Positions 13,465 to 20,969 of a stretch of DNA of 30,538 nucleotides are shown piece by piece. The position numbers were made by a program, and so were the translations under genes. The stretch is taken from the IMG/VR virus record IMGVR_UViG_3300009182_000222, positions 1 through 30,538 of that record. One strand, written 5' to 3'. The notes under the pieces were generated by a model. The model worked only from the letters and a program-made list of their open reading frames with translations, made no database searches and had not been told where the DNA came from. The first letter of the stretch is position 1; each line of letters starts with the position of its first letter. The stretch comes from a virus.

Positions 13465-14098
13465 TTGCGTTCCTCCGAACGACTATCGTTTTGTAGTTCC
13501 AGAAACAGGCTACAAGATAGGTGGATTTAAAAGGCTGGACGAACTTTTAGTGGCTGTTGAGTCTCATTACAGGTCTAATGATATTCCTCTCCCTTCAGAC
13601 TGGAAAGCAAAAGTAGAAGACCAGATGTGCAAAAGCCTTCCAAATGGATGGTGCATTTTGTCAGATGATAAAGATGCTCCATCATTCTCTTCTATCATGT
13701 CTGCTGATAACATTATAAAAGCCATAAAGTCTTTAGCGGCAATGGCTTCAACCGCATTATCTGGAGAAGAAGTGTTTGTGGATCAGGATGAAGCAAACGT
13801 AAGGGCATCAATTTGCGCTAGGTGCTACATGAATGTGGACGCTGGATTTTGCATGGGATGCGGCTCCATGCAACAAGTTACTGAATTAATTGGCAAGGTT
13901 AGGGGAAGTAGAACAACTGACTCGGATCAGTTCCTAAGTAACTGCGGAATATGCGGATGCCAAAATAAAGCTATAGTCCATGTCAAGAGAAAACTATTGC
14001 TTTCTGGGGAAAAACAAGAGACAACAGACAAGCGTCCAGATTGGTGTTGGCTGAAATCTGACGATCTAAACACCTCAAAATCTTTACTTAAACTATGA
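13436..14098 (+). CDS. Cys-rich, probable zinc-binding protein upstream of the portal gene
   Basis: 220 residues. The N-terminal 110 residues are mixed helix and strand. A Cys cluster follows: ICARCYMNVDAGFCMGCG at about residues 125-142, then a second set with CGICGC at about 183-188, giving two probable zinc sites. WCW appears near the C-terminus. The gene overlaps the portal start (ATGA at 14095-14098), so it probably belongs to the head operon. Small zinc-finger proteins in this position are seen in other tailed phages, but their role is not known to me. Confidence 0.6.
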   Translation: MILQKLIKTDCVPPNDYRFVVPETGYKIGGFKRLDELLVAVESHYRSNDIPLPSDWKAKVEDQMCKSLPNGWCILSDDKDAPSFSSIMSADNIIKAIKSLAAMASTALSGEEVFVDQDEANVRASICARCYMNVDAGFCMGCGSMQQVTELIGKVRGSRTTDSDQFLSNCGICGCQNKAIVHVKRKLLLSGEKQETTDKRPDWCWLKSDDLNTSKSLLKL

Positions 14099-16314
14099 TT
14101 TCACAAGGCTTAACCAATCCGAATGTTGGCGAGGAACCTCCTAAGACTAGGATTGAGGATGCGGCATCTGCCAGATCCATGCTTTATGAGTTGATTGAAG
14201 ACGATCAGATTGCCTCTAATCGCAGGGCTCAAATCCAAGGAATCATTGATGGTAATGCTCCCTACAATGACCAGCAGTTAAGGGAGATGGGGCAAGGCGA
14301 TAGGATAAATGTTAATTGGGGACACGCAGAGGCAAAAATTGAAGGAGCTGTTATTCCTTATTTTGACATCCTCACATCAGTGCCCTTCTATGCCACTTGC
14401 AAAACAAAGTATGGAAAGGACATGGGAAAGCGGGAGGAGTGGAGTAGAATCATCACTGAGGAGTTCCACAGGCTTTTAGCTTCTTCTAATCCAAACTTCC
14501 TAGCACAGCATCAAGTTAATCACAAAGAGCTAGTTATTCATGGTCAAGGGTGTATGTATTTCCCAGACCAAACAGACTGGAGATCAAAAGCAATTGAGCC
14601 TTATTCATTGCTGGTTCCAAAGGGAGCAAAAGTAGATTGGGACAATTGGGAGTTTTGTTTTATTTTGGATGACCTTTATTGCGAACAGCTTTATTCCTAT
14701 ATTGAGAACAAAGAAGCCGCAGAAAGGGGTGGATGGAACGTTGACCAGTGCGAGCAAGCCATCATGGACGCTAGGGTGGATGACCAAGATCAACGCCGTC
14801 CTTTTGAGTGGTATCAGAGAGAGCTTAAAAACAATGGGCTATACTATTCTTACGCAAAGAGTAAGATTATCAAAGTGGCCTATATGTATGTTAAGGAATA
14901 CGATGGTCGCATCTCTCAATACATTTTTGATCGCCTAAATCCTACTGAGTGGCTTTGTCAGAAAGTCGGACGCTACCAGAAGTTTAGCCAAGCTTTCACT
15001 GTGTTCCTTAATGGAATTGGAAACGGGTATTATCATGGAGTGAGAGGGCTAGGACAGAAGGTTTATAAGTATGCAGAGGCAATGAACAGAGTGAATAACG
15101 CTCTTCTTGAGGGTGTTATTATTGGAAGTGCCGTGATGTTCCAGCCTAATTCTGCGGCTGATGCTGAGAAGCTCAAAACTGTCCAGATTGGGCCTTATCG
15201 CATTCTTCCTCCCAACCTTAACCTTACTCAGGTTAATGTGGCTTCTAATCTCACTTCTGCCATGCAAACGGCTCAGTTCTTCCAAGGACAGGAGAGTGAT
15301 GACATTGGTTCCTTTATGCCATCCGTGTCAGGGGGAGGGCGAAAGAAGGGAAATAAGGAAGTTGAGGCAGAGATTGGTGAGAAGAGCCGACTTACCAACA
15401 CTCGTGCAGAAATCTACCTTCAGGCTCTTGATGTGCATTACGCAGAGGTGTATCGCAGGGCGGCTAATCCTAATCTCATTGAAGAAGATCATGGTGGGAA
15501 GGAAGCCCTTAGATTCCAAGAGGCTTGCAAGACAAGGGGAGTTCCTGCCGCCGCATTGATTGACATGGATTCAGTTAGGGCGACTCGTTCTATCGGACAG
15601 GGGAGCTCTGCGGCTCGTATGCAAGCAATGGAGCTTATTGGTAAATATCTTCCTCAACTGCCAGAGTCCAATCGGAAACGAGTTATTAATGCCAACATAG
15701 CGGCAATTGCGGGACAAACTGGCGTTGAGACCTTTGGTATTCCAGAAGAAGTGAAGCCAGAAGGAAATGATCTTTCTATTGCTTCTTTGGAAAACAATGC
15801 TTTACAGCAAGGTGGTCAAGTGTTAATTGATCCAGATCAGAACCACTTCACTCATCTTAATGTTCATCTTCAATTTGCTGGAAGCCTTGTTAAAGCAGTG
15901 CAAGACAAACAGGTTGATCCCCGCATGGCTGATAAAGCTTTGCAGTCTGTCATTCCTCACCTCCTTGGTCATCTTCAGTTCCTTCAAGAAGATCCAACTA
16001 GGACGGAGCAGTTTGACTCTCTCAATGAGCAGACTAGCGAACTCATGAAGATTGCCGACCAAATGGCTTCTTATGCTCAGAAGATGCAAGAGCAGGAGAA
16101 TGCTCAACAAGAGCAACAGGGGCAACAGCAAGATCCTAAAGTCATGGTTGCTCAAAACAAGATTCAATTAGATCGAATGAAATTTGAAAATGATGCTCAG
16201 ATCAGACAGGCGAAAGCCCAGCATCAGATGCAACTACAAGATAGGAAGACGGCACAGAGGCTGATGATTGACCGAGTAAAGACTGCCCAGAAATACCCAA
16301 CACTAGGAGCATAA
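14095..16314 (+). CDS. Portal protein
   Basis: 739 residues, the longest protein here and in the size range of podovirus-type portals. It starts with a helical region (IEDAASARSMLYELIEDDQ), has a long core with a GIGNGYYHGVRGLGQKV segment at about 305-320, and ends in a Gln/Ala/Lys-rich coiled coil (from about residue 655) as in portal barrels. A dodecameric portal forms the DNA entry channel and binds the terminase. Portal, small basic proteins, probable scaffold and terminase follow in order over 8.5 kb, which supports the call. Confidence 0.82.
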   Translation: MISQGLTNPNVGEEPPKTRIEDAASARSMLYELIEDDQIASNRRAQIQGIIDGNAPYNDQQLREMGQGDRINVNWGHAEAKIEGAVIPYFDILTSVPFYATCKTKYGKDMGKREEWSRIITEEFHRLLASSNPNFLAQHQVNHKELVIHGQGCMYFPDQTDWRSKAIEPYSLLVPKGAKVDWDNWEFCFILDDLYCEQLYSYIENKEAAERGGWNVDQCEQAIMDARVDDQDQRRPFEWYQRELKNNGLYYSYAKSKIIKVAYMYVKEYDGRISQYIFDRLNPTEWLCQKVGRYQKFSQAFTVFLNGIGNGYYHGVRGLGQKVYKYAEAMNRVNNALLEGVIIGSAVMFQPNSAADAEKLKTVQIGPYRILPPNLNLTQVNVASNLTSAMQTAQFFQGQESDDIGSFMPSVSGGGRKKGNKEVEAEIGEKSRLTNTRAEIYLQALDVHYAEVYRRAANPNLIEEDHGGKEALRFQEACKTRGVPAAALIDMDSVRATRSIGQGSSAARMQAMELIGKYLPQLPESNRKRVINANIAAIAGQTGVETFGIPEEVKPEGNDLSIASLENNALQQGGQVLIDPDQNHFTHLNVHLQFAGSLVKAVQDKQVDPRMADKALQSVIPHLLGHLQFLQEDPTRTEQFDSLNEQTSELMKIADQMASYAQKMQEQENAQQEQQGQQQDPKVMVAQNKIQLDRMKFENDAQIRQAKAQHQMQLQDRKTAQRLMIDRVKTAQKYPTLGA

Positions 16315-16315
16315 T

Positions 16316-16465
16316 ATGAAACCAAAGGGATTGTATGCAAACATCCATGCTAAACAAGAAAGGATAGCAAAAGGATCTGGAGAAAGGATGAGAAAAGTTG
16401 GGAGTAAGGGAGCCCCAACTTCCAAAGCATTTAAGCAATCAGCCCGCACCGCAAAAAAGAAATGA
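16316..16465 (+). CDS. 49-residue strongly basic protein
   Basis: MKPKGLYANIHAKQERIAKG, then a Gly/Ser/Lys/Arg-rich sequence ending TAKKK. It starts one base after the portal stop and overlaps the next gene by ATGA (16462-16465). Small basic proteins of this type recur beside portal genes in phages; nucleic-acid or head-interior binding is a fair inference. Confidence 0.65.
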   Translation: MKPKGLYANIHAKQERIAKGSGERMRKVGSKGAPTSKAFKQSARTAKKK

Positions 16466-16722
16466 GCGAGGCATGGACAAAGAAGGCTGGTAAGAATCCC
16501 AAAGGCGGATTGAACGCCAAGGGAAGAGCTTCCTACAACAAGGCACATGGTGGTCACTTAAAACCTCCTGCCCCTCATCCTAAGAATGAGAAGGATGCCG
16601 CAAGGAAGAAGAGCTTTTGTGCCAGAATGCAAGGCATGAAAAACAAAATGACAAGTCCTGCCAAGAAGAAAGATCCTAACAGCAGAATCAACAAGTCCCT
16701 TCGGGCTTGGAAATGCCAATAA
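16462..16722 (+). CDS. Basic phage protein of the AWTKKAGKNPKGGLNAKGR type
   Basis: 86 residues with a very high Lys/Arg content. Conserved-looking blocks are WTKKAGKNPKGGLNAKGR at the N-terminus, LKPPAPHPKN in the middle, SFCARMQGMKNKMTS, and a C-terminal DPNSRINKSLRAWKC. I recognise this arrangement as a recurrent small phage protein family (DUF6321-like) without known function. Charge and position after the portal suggest a role in the head or in DNA packaging. Confidence 0.7.
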   Translation: MSEAWTKKAGKNPKGGLNAKGRASYNKAHGGHLKPPAPHPKNEKDAARKKSFCARMQGMKNKMTSPAKKKDPNSRINKSLRAWKCQ

Positions 16723-16725
16723 ATT

Positions 16726-17136
16726 ATGCCAACTAAGCCAAAAGGTGCAATGCAAAGCATTAAGGAGCAACTCACTCCTTTTCAAGTTTCTGATTGGAAG
16801 CCCAATCTTAAAGACAAAAGAGAAGATGGCTCCTTAAAAGGAGCTGGATATTTTGGAACTTTGAAGCGTCCAGATGGAGGAGTTTCTGGAGAAATTAGCC
16901 TTGGGATGGATTTCGGTCATGGAGAAATGGATGTTCCTTTAATGGTTCCAACTCTTGCCGCACATGAGTTGCATTACCTATTAACAACTCCAGAACACAA
17001 GCTGGAAACAGATCCTAGTATTTTTAAGTCAATTCAAAAAAAGGCTGTTGAACACGCCAAACAAAGAATGCTTTATGGAAAGCCAGTTTTTGCTGAAGAG
17101 CATGAAGAGGGAACTCATCCAACTCCTGTTTTTTAG
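16726..17136 (+). CDS. Putative virion/assembly protein with N-terminal KPKGAM motif
   Basis: 136 residues. Residues 4-16 (KPKGAMQSIKEQL) match the C-terminus of the probable scaffold and a segment of the protein at 5836. A beta-rich domain follows (GYFGTLKRPDGGVSGEISLG and MDVPLMVPTLAAHEL), then a helix with KAVEHAKQRM and a C-terminal GKPVFAE. The VPTL..HE and KA..HA pattern is familiar from podophage proteins near portal genes. It probably interacts with head or portal parts; the function is unknown. Confidence 0.6.
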   Translation: MPTKPKGAMQSIKEQLTPFQVSDWKPNLKDKREDGSLKGAGYFGTLKRPDGGVSGEISLGMDFGHGEMDVPLMVPTLAAHELHYLLTTPEHKLETDPSIFKSIQKKAVEHAKQRMLYGKPVFAEEHEEGTHPTPVF

Positions 17137-17163
17137 CCAACCCACAAAACACAACCAAATAAA

Positions 17164-17367
17164 ATGAACACCTCCGCCCAAGATGCGGCTAGGGATGAAA
17201 TGCGAGAACAGATTATTGCTCTCACCTATCACAAGTACGTCTATTTTCGGACGTTCTTTGGAAAAGAAGACCAGACAGCACTTGCCCTCAAGGGGCTAAT
17301 CCTTGATATCAGGGAAGACCAAGCAAAAGAACAGGAATCAAAGAATGAGCAAATGTTTAGTTATTGA
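17164..17367 (+). CDS. Small helical hypothetical protein
   Basis: 67 residues, helical and charged (DAARDEMREQIIALTYHKYVY then a Glu/Gln/Lys-rich C-terminus). It is preceded by an A/C-rich leader (17137-17163) without Shine-Dalgarno, and its end overlaps the ATP-grasp gene by 23 bases. No family recognised. Confidence 0.55.
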   Translation: MNTSAQDAARDEMREQIIALTYHKYVYFRTFFGKEDQTALALKGLILDIREDQAKEQESKNEQMFSY

Positions 17368-18625
17368 CCACGGGATCTTCACGGCCTTTGCAAAGAGGCT
17401 GGCTGAAGACCATCAAGTCTTTTATTTCGTCCCCTACGCTGATCGTTCCTTCCCTATTCATGGCCCCGCCATGATTGGGGAGGGGATTGATGGAGTGGAA
17501 AGAGTTGAGGATATGTGGAGACTTGTGGATGAAGTGGACTTTATCGTGTTCCCTGATGTGGGATTTTATCAGCTACAAGAATATCTACGCTCTAGAGGAT
17601 ACAAAGTATGGGGGGCGGGACTAGGAGAGAAGCTGGAAGTGCAGAGGTGGAGGGCAAAGGAGACCATGAAGGCTCTTGATCTACCTGTGGGAGAATGTGC
17701 CCTTGTCACTGGCATGACAGAGCTTCGTGACTACATCAGCAATAACGAAGACGTATATGTCAAAATATCTGGCTTTAGAGGAATAGCCGAGACATTCCAT
17801 GCCTACAACATTTCAAGCGCATCACAGAGGCTTAATGAGCTTGCATTAGCCCTTGGAGGGGCGGCTGAAGTGTTTCCGTTTGTGGTTGAGCATAAAGTGG
17901 AATCAGTTGTGGAAGCTGGATACGATGGTTTCTGCATTGATGGGAAATTCCCACTTACTTGCCTCACTGGAGTTGAGATTAAAGATTGCGGATACCTTGG
18001 AGCAGTTAGGGACTATGCGAAACTATCCGATCCAGTGAAAGAGGTTAATGATAAGCTTGCCCCATTCCTTCAAGAAGCTGGTTATCGTCAATTCTTTTCA
18101 ACTGAAATTAGAGTGACGGATGAAGGAACTCCATATTTGATTGACCTCACAACTCGTTGTCCTGCTCCTCCATCTGCACTGTATTGGGAGATGATTGAGA
18201 ATGTGGGCGAGATTGTAGAGGCTGGAGCCAACGGAGAGCTTGTAGAGCCTGTTTGGAGGGCTAAATACGGAGCCTTGGCAGTTATCACCTCGGACTTTGC
18301 CGCAGAACGCTGGTGTTCAGTGTGGAATGATCCTAAAGTCAATCAATGGATTAAGTGGAGAAACTACTGTTGTATTGACGGACAAGGATATATCATCCCA
18401 ACAGACGGCGTTAAGATGATTGAAATCGGAGATTGCATTGGAATAGGCGACACGATTGAAGAAGCAATTTCTTCTTGCCAAGAACACGCTGAGTATGTAA
18501 AGGGAGACAAGGTGGTTGTTAATACTCAATCACTTTATGACGGACTAGATGAAATAACCAAGGCTGAAGAAAATGATATTATCTTCACTGAGGATAAACT
18601 ACCAACCAAAAAAGAACTGATATGA
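17345..18625 (+). CDS. ATP-grasp family enzyme of unknown substrate
   Basis: About 426 residues from ATG 17345; an in-frame TTG at 17303 would overlap the upstream gene more deeply. The N-terminal domain (MSKCLVIDHGIFTAFAK) resembles the preATP-grasp Rossmann-like domain. DVYVKISGF at 137-143 gives the ATP-binding Lys140. PFVVEHKVESVVEAGYDGF (178-196) resembles the adenine-contact strands, and FFSTEIRV (250-257) with PYLIDLTTRCP (263-273) fits the metal-binding strands, where the usual E-x-N is D-L-T. Such enzymes join a carboxylate to an amine or similar nucleophile using ATP, as in PurD and peptide ligases. It sits between portal and scaffold genes, which is unusual. Confidence 0.7.
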   Translation: MSKCLVIDHGIFTAFAKRLAEDHQVFYFVPYADRSFPIHGPAMIGEGIDGVERVEDMWRLVDEVDFIVFPDVGFYQLQEYLRSRGYKVWGAGLGEKLEVQRWRAKETMKALDLPVGECALVTGMTELRDYISNNEDVYVKISGFRGIAETFHAYNISSASQRLNELALALGGAAEVFPFVVEHKVESVVEAGYDGFCIDGKFPLTCLTGVEIKDCGYLGAVRDYAKLSDPVKEVNDKLAPFLQEAGYRQFFSTEIRVTDEGTPYLIDLTTRCPAPPSALYWEMIENVGEIVEAGANGELVEPVWRAKYGALAVITSDFAAERWCSVWNDPKVNQWIKWRNYCCIDGQGYIIPTDGVKMIEIGDCIGIGDTIEEAISSCQEHAEYVKGDKVVVNTQSLYDGLDEITKAEENDIIFTEDKLPTKKELI

Positions 18626-18897
18626 CGCATCAAGAATGGAGGGCTAACGCCTCCCTTGCAAGTGAGTTGAAACAAGCTTTGGAAATCCCTGCCGTTAAGG
18701 CGGCTTTGGATATCCTTGAAAGGCAAACAATGGCCTCCACTCTTTCTGGAAACGGACTTCTCCAGTTGGCAGACAAGGCGATTCTTTTGTTTGGATATGA
18801 CGCAGGACGTTATAGCGTTATTTCTGACCTTCAAAATCTTGCAACTATACCAGAAGAGATGCACGAGATCGTCCCATCTTATAAGGGTGAATTTTAA
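18622..18897 (+). CDS. Small helical hypothetical protein
   Basis: 91 residues in an ATGA overlap with the ATP-grasp gene. It is helical throughout (LASELKQALEIPAVKAALDIL, LLQLADKAILL) with a C-terminal MHEIVPSYKGEF. Small helical proteins just before a scaffold gene may be assembly cofactors; no family is recognised. Confidence 0.55.
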   Translation: MTHQEWRANASLASELKQALEIPAVKAALDILERQTMASTLSGNGLLQLADKAILLFGYDAGRYSVISDLQNLATIPEEMHEIVPSYKGEF

Positions 18898-18906
18898 TTT
18901 AACAAT

Positions 18907-20076
18907 ATGACAGAAACCACATCCACTGAACTGCCAATAAGCAACGCAACATTAGAGCCTTATGAGTCCGTATTAGAGAGGCAAAACAAGAAGCCTCCTC
19001 TTGAGAAGATGAACATCAAGAGCTTGGGAGAACTTCCAGATCCTTCCGCAGGAGGATCAAATGGATTTGAACAGCTTGACAGCCAAACTTCTGAAGAGTT
19101 TTTGAAGAGCATGGAGCCAAATCAGACCATATCTGAAGAGCCTATTGAAAAGAAAAAGAAGCAGAAATCCGAGACAGTTGAGAGCAAGAATGATTTCTCG
19201 CTCGACGACCTTGATCTTTCAAAAGATCCAGAACCTATTGTTGAAACTAAAAAGAAGAGCAAAGAAGACAATATTGCCGAGCTCCGCAAAAAGGCGGAAG
19301 CTTATGAGGAAACTCTAAAAACCAAAGACACAGAAGTTTTATCTTACAAGGAGAAATTAGAAAAACTAGAAGCAGAACTTGAACGCACAGCATTTGAGCG
19401 TTCTCCTAAATTCAAAGACAAATATGAAACACCTTACAACACTAGCGTCCAAAAGGCTTCAGAGTTCGCCAAGGAAATTGCAGATGATGCGACGATTGCA
19501 GAGAAAGCTTTATCGCTTAAGGGGCGTGAACGGCTTGAGTTCATCGACGAATCCTTTGGAGGGGGTGCAGTTGCTAGTCAATTTCTCCAACTTATCAATG
19601 ATGCCGATAGCAAGCGAAATGCACTTGAGGGAGCTCTTACAGATTACAGATCAACTGCTTCTACTCTGCAAGCTGAAGAGCAAGCCGAGTTATCTTCAAC
19701 GAGCGAAACGATCAATAAAAACTTTGATCGAGTCAGTCAGCACTTTGCTAACAAGATAGAGTGGTTTAGGAAGGGAGATGACGAAGACCATAACAAAGAG
19801 GTGGATCGTCGTGTGAGTGCGGCTAGGAATATCATACAAGGAAACGCCACTCAAAATGAAATGATGGCGGCTCCTTTCCTTGCGGTTATTGCCAAGGAAG
19901 CAGTGGATGAGAATGCAAAACTAAGGGCAGAGATTGCGAAGTATAAGGCTCGTGTTGCTGAAAACATTTCAGTTGAACCTCGCATTACTCGTGGAGAGCT
20001 TTCTGATTCAGATAGAGCAGGAAGCAAGCCCAAGAGTGCAATGGATGCTATTAGGGCACAGCTTCGCTCTTATTGA
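18907..20076 (+). CDS. Probable scaffolding protein
   Basis: 389 residues. The first 110 are acidic, Pro/Ser/Glu-rich and probably disordered. Residues about 118-160 form a Glu/Lys coiled coil (YEETLKTKDTEVLSYKEKLE), the middle is helical, and the last part is helical and basic, ending SKPKSAMDAIRAQLRSY. Long acidic coiled coil followed by a short basic C-terminal helix is the plan of podovirus scaffolds, in which the C-terminal helix binds coat protein. It lies in the portal-terminase block and ends before a terminator. It has no recognised catalytic motif. The C-terminal motif recurs in two other proteins. Confidence 0.65.
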   Translation: MTETTSTELPISNATLEPYESVLERQNKKPPLEKMNIKSLGELPDPSAGGSNGFEQLDSQTSEEFLKSMEPNQTISEEPIEKKKKQKSETVESKNDFSLDDLDLSKDPEPIVETKKKSKEDNIAELRKKAEAYEETLKTKDTEVLSYKEKLEKLEAELERTAFERSPKFKDKYETPYNTSVQKASEFAKEIADDATIAEKALSLKGRERLEFIDESFGGGAVASQFLQLINDADSKRNALEGALTDYRSTASTLQAEEQAELSSTSETINKNFDRVSQHFANKIEWFRKGDDEDHNKEVDRRVSAARNIIQGNATQNEMMAAPFLAVIAKEAVDENAKLRAEIAKYKARVAENISVEPRITRGELSDSDRAGSKPKSAMDAIRAQLRSY

Positions 20077-20145
20077 TTTACAGCCCAGAGGCAACTCCTA
20101 TCCCATGAAACACTGGTGACGAATCTCTGGTTTCTTTTATTGACA

Positions 20146-20174
20146 GGCTCCTCTTAATTGGGGAGTCTTTCTTT
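20146..20174 (+). terminator. Rho-independent terminator after the scaffold gene
   Basis: GGCTCCTC (20146-20153), loop TTAATT and GGGGAGTC (20160-20167) form an 8-bp stem with two G-T pairs, followed by TTTCTTT (20168-20174). The next gene starts at the very next base. A TTGACA box at 20140-20145 lies 35 bases before that ATG. Confidence 0.8.
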
Positions 20175-20969
20175 ATGAAAAACAATCTACCTGTTGTTGT
20201 GGCCTATGGCGGTGGCACAAATTCTGTTGCAATGCTATGTGGTTTTTTAGAACGAGACATAAAGCCAGAGTTAATTATCTTTGCCGATACTGGAGGAGAA
20301 TTACCTCACACCTACAATCACATTTCAATGATGTCTAAAAAGACAATTGAGTGGTGGGGGATTCCTATTGAGATCGTTTCAAAGAAATACCAAGGCAAAT
20401 TTGAAGGATTAGAAGGTGAATGCATCAGGAGAAAACAACTTCCATCTCTTGCTTATGGAATGAAAGCGTGTTCGTTGAAATACAAACAAGAACCGCAGAG
20501 AAAATTCATTAAGAAATGGATGGATCATGTTAACGAAAAATCTATATATCAAGCCATTGGTTATGATGCAGGAGAAGGACATAGGGCAATAGGAATCACT
20601 GAAAATTTATTAGGTAAAAATCGGGTCTCTATGAATTGGTTCCCGCTTGTTGAATGGATGTGGAGGAGGCAAGATTGCATTGAAACAATCAAGCGGCATG
20701 GTATCCCTCAAGTTGGAAAGTCATCTTGTTTCTTCTGCCCATCAATGAAGACCGCAGAAATCATTCGCCTTCGTAAAGAATATCCAGAATATTTTGAAAG
20801 AGCGATCAACCTTGAAAAAAACATGGTGGTGAAAGGGCGGATTGAAGGTTTGCATTTTGGAATTAAGTGGAGTGAAATTGTTGCCGCAGATGACGATCAG
20901 CTCCAAATGTTTGAATGGTTAGATCAACACGATGCACCAAAGATTCCTTGTGGTTGCTATGACGGATGA
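20175..20969 (+). CDS. PP-loop / PAPS reductase-like ATPase domain protein
   Basis: 264 residues. VVAYGGGTNSVAML at 8-21 is a PP-loop (normally SGGxDS) in the N-type ATP pyrophosphatase fold, followed by LIIFADTGGELPHTYNH (34-50). KACSLKYKQEP (97-107) and GYDAGEGHR (129-137) match the PAPS reductase/DndC-type adenylation family. Cys99, Cys185 and Cys188 (SSCFFCPSMK), and Cys259 and Cys261 could bind a cluster or zinc. Relatives reduce PAPS or transfer sulfur, including the phosphorothioation enzyme DndC. No other sulfur or Dnd genes are seen. Its stop overlaps the terminase start (ATGA). Confidence 0.75.
   Translation: MKNNLPVVVAYGGGTNSVAMLCGFLERDIKPELIIFADTGGELPHTYNHISMMSKKTIEWWGIPIEIVSKKYQGKFEGLEGECIRRKQLPSLAYGMKACSLKYKQEPQRKFIKKWMDHVNEKSIYQAIGYDAGEGHRAIGITENLLGKNRVSMNWFPLVEWMWRRQDCIETIKRHGIPQVGKSSCFFCPSMKTAEIIRLRKEYPEYFERAINLEKNMVVKGRIEGLHFGIKWSEIVAADDDQLQMFEWLDQHDAPKIPCGCYDG

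Noticed and set aside
20140-20145. TTGACA as a normal promoter for the PP-loop gene
   Set aside because: No -10 hexamer at 16-18 bases because the terminator occupies that space. Mentioned only as part of the TTGAC-box pattern.
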